This document shows, one piece after another, positions 62,535-64,000 of a stretch of 64,000 bases of DNA. The translations under genes were made by a program, and so were the position numbers. The notes under the pieces are model-generated. The model saw only the letters and a list, made by a program, of their open reading frames with translations. It made no database searches and had not been told where the DNA came from. Every line of letters starts with the position of its first letter. Position 1 is the first letter of the stretch. Origin of the DNA: Clostridium uliginosum (lineage in GTDB: Bacteria > Bacillota > Clostridia > Clostridiales > Clostridiaceae); assembly GCF_900112485.1 (NCBI RefSeq), contig NZ_FOMG01000002.1:1-64000 (forward strand), given 5' to 3'.

Positions 62535-62576
62535 AAAGTGGTAGTTATGACTTAATAACTACCACTTTTAATTTAT
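62535..62576. terminator. Bidirectional hairpin
   Basis: AAGTGGTAGTTAT / ATAACTACCACTT arms, T-rich after the right arm. Confidence 0.75.
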
Positions 62577-62582
62577 ACATAT

Positions 62583-62700
62583 CGTGTCGTGGATTTCATG
62601 GTAAGGCGAAGCGTTACCTATATACCCTCGACCTTCTTATTAAGTTTTAAAAGATACTAATGCCATTTTTTTATCTAGCTCTCACCATTAAAGGCCCGGA
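62583..62700. other. GC-richer structured segment next to the ABC gene
   Basis: Includes TCGTGTCGTGGATTTCATGG, GGTAAGGCGAAGCGTTACC (a hairpin) and TTAAAGGCCCGG. On the minus strand it follows the ABC exporter stop directly. No open frame and no recognised RNA; it could be the right end of a mobile element or a non-coding RNA. Confidence 0.35.
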
Positions 62701-62716
62701 ATTTAAAGATACCTAT

Positions 62717-64000
62717 CTAAGATAGTTCTAATACTCCAGTATAAAGCTGATAATATTTCCCCTTTTTCTTTATTAGCTCCTCATGTGTGCCTCTCTCAAT
62801 TACTCTACCATACTCCAATACCATTATAGCATCAGCATTTCTTATAGTTGAAAGTCTGTGAGCAATAACAAATACAGTTCTTCCCTTCATTAAACTGTCC
62901 ATTCCATTTTGAACAATTGCTTCAGTTCGAGTATCTATGCTAGAAGTTGCTTCATCTAATATCAACACTGGTGGGTCAGCTACTGCTGCTCTTGCAATAG
63001 CTAATAGCTGTCTCTGACCTTGTGATAATTCTTCTCCATCTCCTAAAATCATTGTTTTATATCCATCTGGTAAAAGTTGAATAAACTTATCTGCATTAGC
63101 TAGCTTTGCCGCAGCATAAATTTCTTCATCAGTAGCATTTAACCTTCCATAACGAATATTATCCATAATTGTTCCTGTAAAAAGATGTGTGTCTTGAAGT
63201 ACTATTCCCAATGATCTTCTTAAATCATCTTTTTTAATCTTATTAATATTAATATCATCATAACGAATCTTTCCATCTTGTATATCATAAAAACGGTTAA
63301 TTAAATTAGTGATTGTAGTTTTACCTGCACCTGTAGATCCAACAAATGCGACTTTTTGTCCAGGTTCAGCATCTAATGTAATATTATGTAGTACCATTTT
63401 ATCATCATTATAACCAAAACTCATATCAAAAAATTCAACATCTCCAAGCAATTGTGTATAGGTGATACTTCCATCATTATGTGGATGTTTCCACGCCCAA
63501 ATTCCTGTTCTTTTTTCTGATTCAACTAGATTATCATTATGATCAAATTGTGCATTTACTAAAGTTACATATCCCTCATCATTCTCCACTTCTTCATCCA
63601 TTAAATCAAAAATTCTTTCTGCACCTGCCAATGCCATAACAATAGAATTAAATTGTTGAGAAATTTGACTAAAAGGCATATTAAAACTTCTTGTAAACTG
63701 TAAAAATGAAGCAATTGCACCAAGGGTTAAGCTACCTACTCCACTTATTGATAGAAGTCCACCAATAATAGCCGTTAGAACATATTGCAGATTCCCAAGG
63801 TTACTCATAATTGGCATAATAACATTTGCATATTTATTTGCATTAGTAGCACTATTACAAAGTCTTTCGTTAAGATAATCAAATTGAAACTTAGTTTCTT
63901 CCTCACGGCAAAAAACCTTGATTACCTTTTGCCCACCCATCATTTCTTCAATATAACCATTTACTCTACCTAAGTCATATTGTTGCTTAATAAAATACTT
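62717..64000 (-). CDS. ABC transporter, fused permease/ATPase half (partial)
   Basis: The frame stays open to the window edge (428 codons visible; N-terminus outside). The visible part has the last membrane helices (about five segments' worth lost or at the edge), then an ATPase with Walker A GSTGAGKTT, signature LSQGQRQ, Walker B LILDEATSSID with the catalytic Glu, and VIAHRLST. An insertion of about 35 residues (NLVESEKRTGIWAWKHPHND) precedes the ATPase domain. This layout fits one half of a heterodimeric drug or lipid exporter, with the partner gene presumably upstream. Confidence 0.9.
   Translation of the reverse strand, partial: KYFIKQQYDLGRVNGYIEEMMGGQKVIKVFCREEETKFQFDYLNERLCNSATNANKYANVIMPIMSNLGNLQYVLTAIIGGLLSISGVGSLTLGAIASFLQFTRSFNMPFSQISQQFNSIVMALAGAERIFDLMDEEVENDEGYVTLVNAQFDHNDNLVESEKRTGIWAWKHPHNDGSITYTQLLGDVEFFDMSFGYNDDKMVLHNITLDAEPGQKVAFVGSTGAGKTTITNLINRFYDIQDGKIRYDDININKIKKDDLRRSLGIVLQDTHLFTGTIMDNIRYGRLNATDEEIYAAAKLANADKFIQLLPDGYKTMILGDGEELSQGQRQLLAIARAAVADPPVLILDEATSSIDTRTEAIVQNGMDSLMKGRTVFVIAHRLSTIRNADAIMVLEYGRVIERGTHEELIKKKGKYYQLYTGVLELS

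Noticed and set aside
1..64000. tRNA or rRNA genes
   Set aside because: No cloverleaf-type or rRNA-like sequence was recognised by eye on either strand; the GC-richer segments at 49.9 and 62.6 kb do not fit either.

Overview
The window is AT-rich (roughly 70-75% A+T), carries an alpha/beta-type small acid-soluble spore protein, a hybrid-cluster protein, CheV, a cyclic-peptide (agr-type) quorum-sensing locus, and clostridial-style RNA regulators (S-box, M-box, T-box). This points to a spore-forming, motile, anaerobic Firmicute, most probably Clostridium sensu stricto. That assignment is an inference from gene content; no rRNA or tRNA gene was found.

Layout. 0-3 kb: a broken thiamine-phosphate-synthase-like remnant, an ECF transporter S component beside a DmpA/P1-family peptidase, and a spore SASP. 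3-9 kb: clpB with a CtsR-like operator on its promoter, a DNRLRE-type protein, and an AraC/GH39 fusion regulator. 9-14 kb: a MATE exporter, a nested repeat insertion, and two tandem XRE-TPR regulators. 14-20 kb: an RNase H/viroplasmin protein and a DUF1232 membrane protein in one operon, then metNIQ under a SAM-I riboswitch. 20-24 kb: an agr locus (agrB, a cysteine-free agrD, two agrC-like kinases, no response regulator). 24-31 kb: unknown proteins, hcp, deoC with a structured leader, a DeoR regulator and a CRP/FNR regulator. 31-37 kb: brnQ under an isoleucine T-box, then mgtA under an M-box with an extra small leader ORF. 37-46 kb: cheV, a METTL25-like methyltransferase, an NRMT-type NRAMP paralogue divergent from an HTH-DUF1232 protein, mntR/mntH, and a CDF metal exporter. 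46-50 kb: a deaminase-domain protein and an APC permease. 50-62.4 kb: a sugar region (galM, cre-controlled sugar porter, ROK regulator; then fucose/arabinose-isomerase-like protein, DUF4867, ROK regulator, xylulokinase). 62.7 kb to the end: a partial ABC exporter half.

Three regions stand out. (1) The two AgrC-like kinases have complementary defects: the one next to agrD keeps a full ATPase domain but has Asn where the phosphoacceptor His should be, while its neighbour keeps the His but has lost the ATP-binding boxes. (2) Two families of small non-coding palindromic elements pepper nearly every intergenic gap. Family 1 has GGCATATT-like ends and 3-bp TTA/TAA target duplications. Family 2 has GGCTATGTTTTAA-like ends and 8-bp duplications. 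One family-1 copy sits inside a third element. (3) Metal homeostasis is dense: an M-box mgtA with a leader peptide, an NRMT-like transporter, mntR/mntH and a CDF.

Start codons were re-chosen by Shine-Dalgarno position for many genes; these choices are stated per entry.
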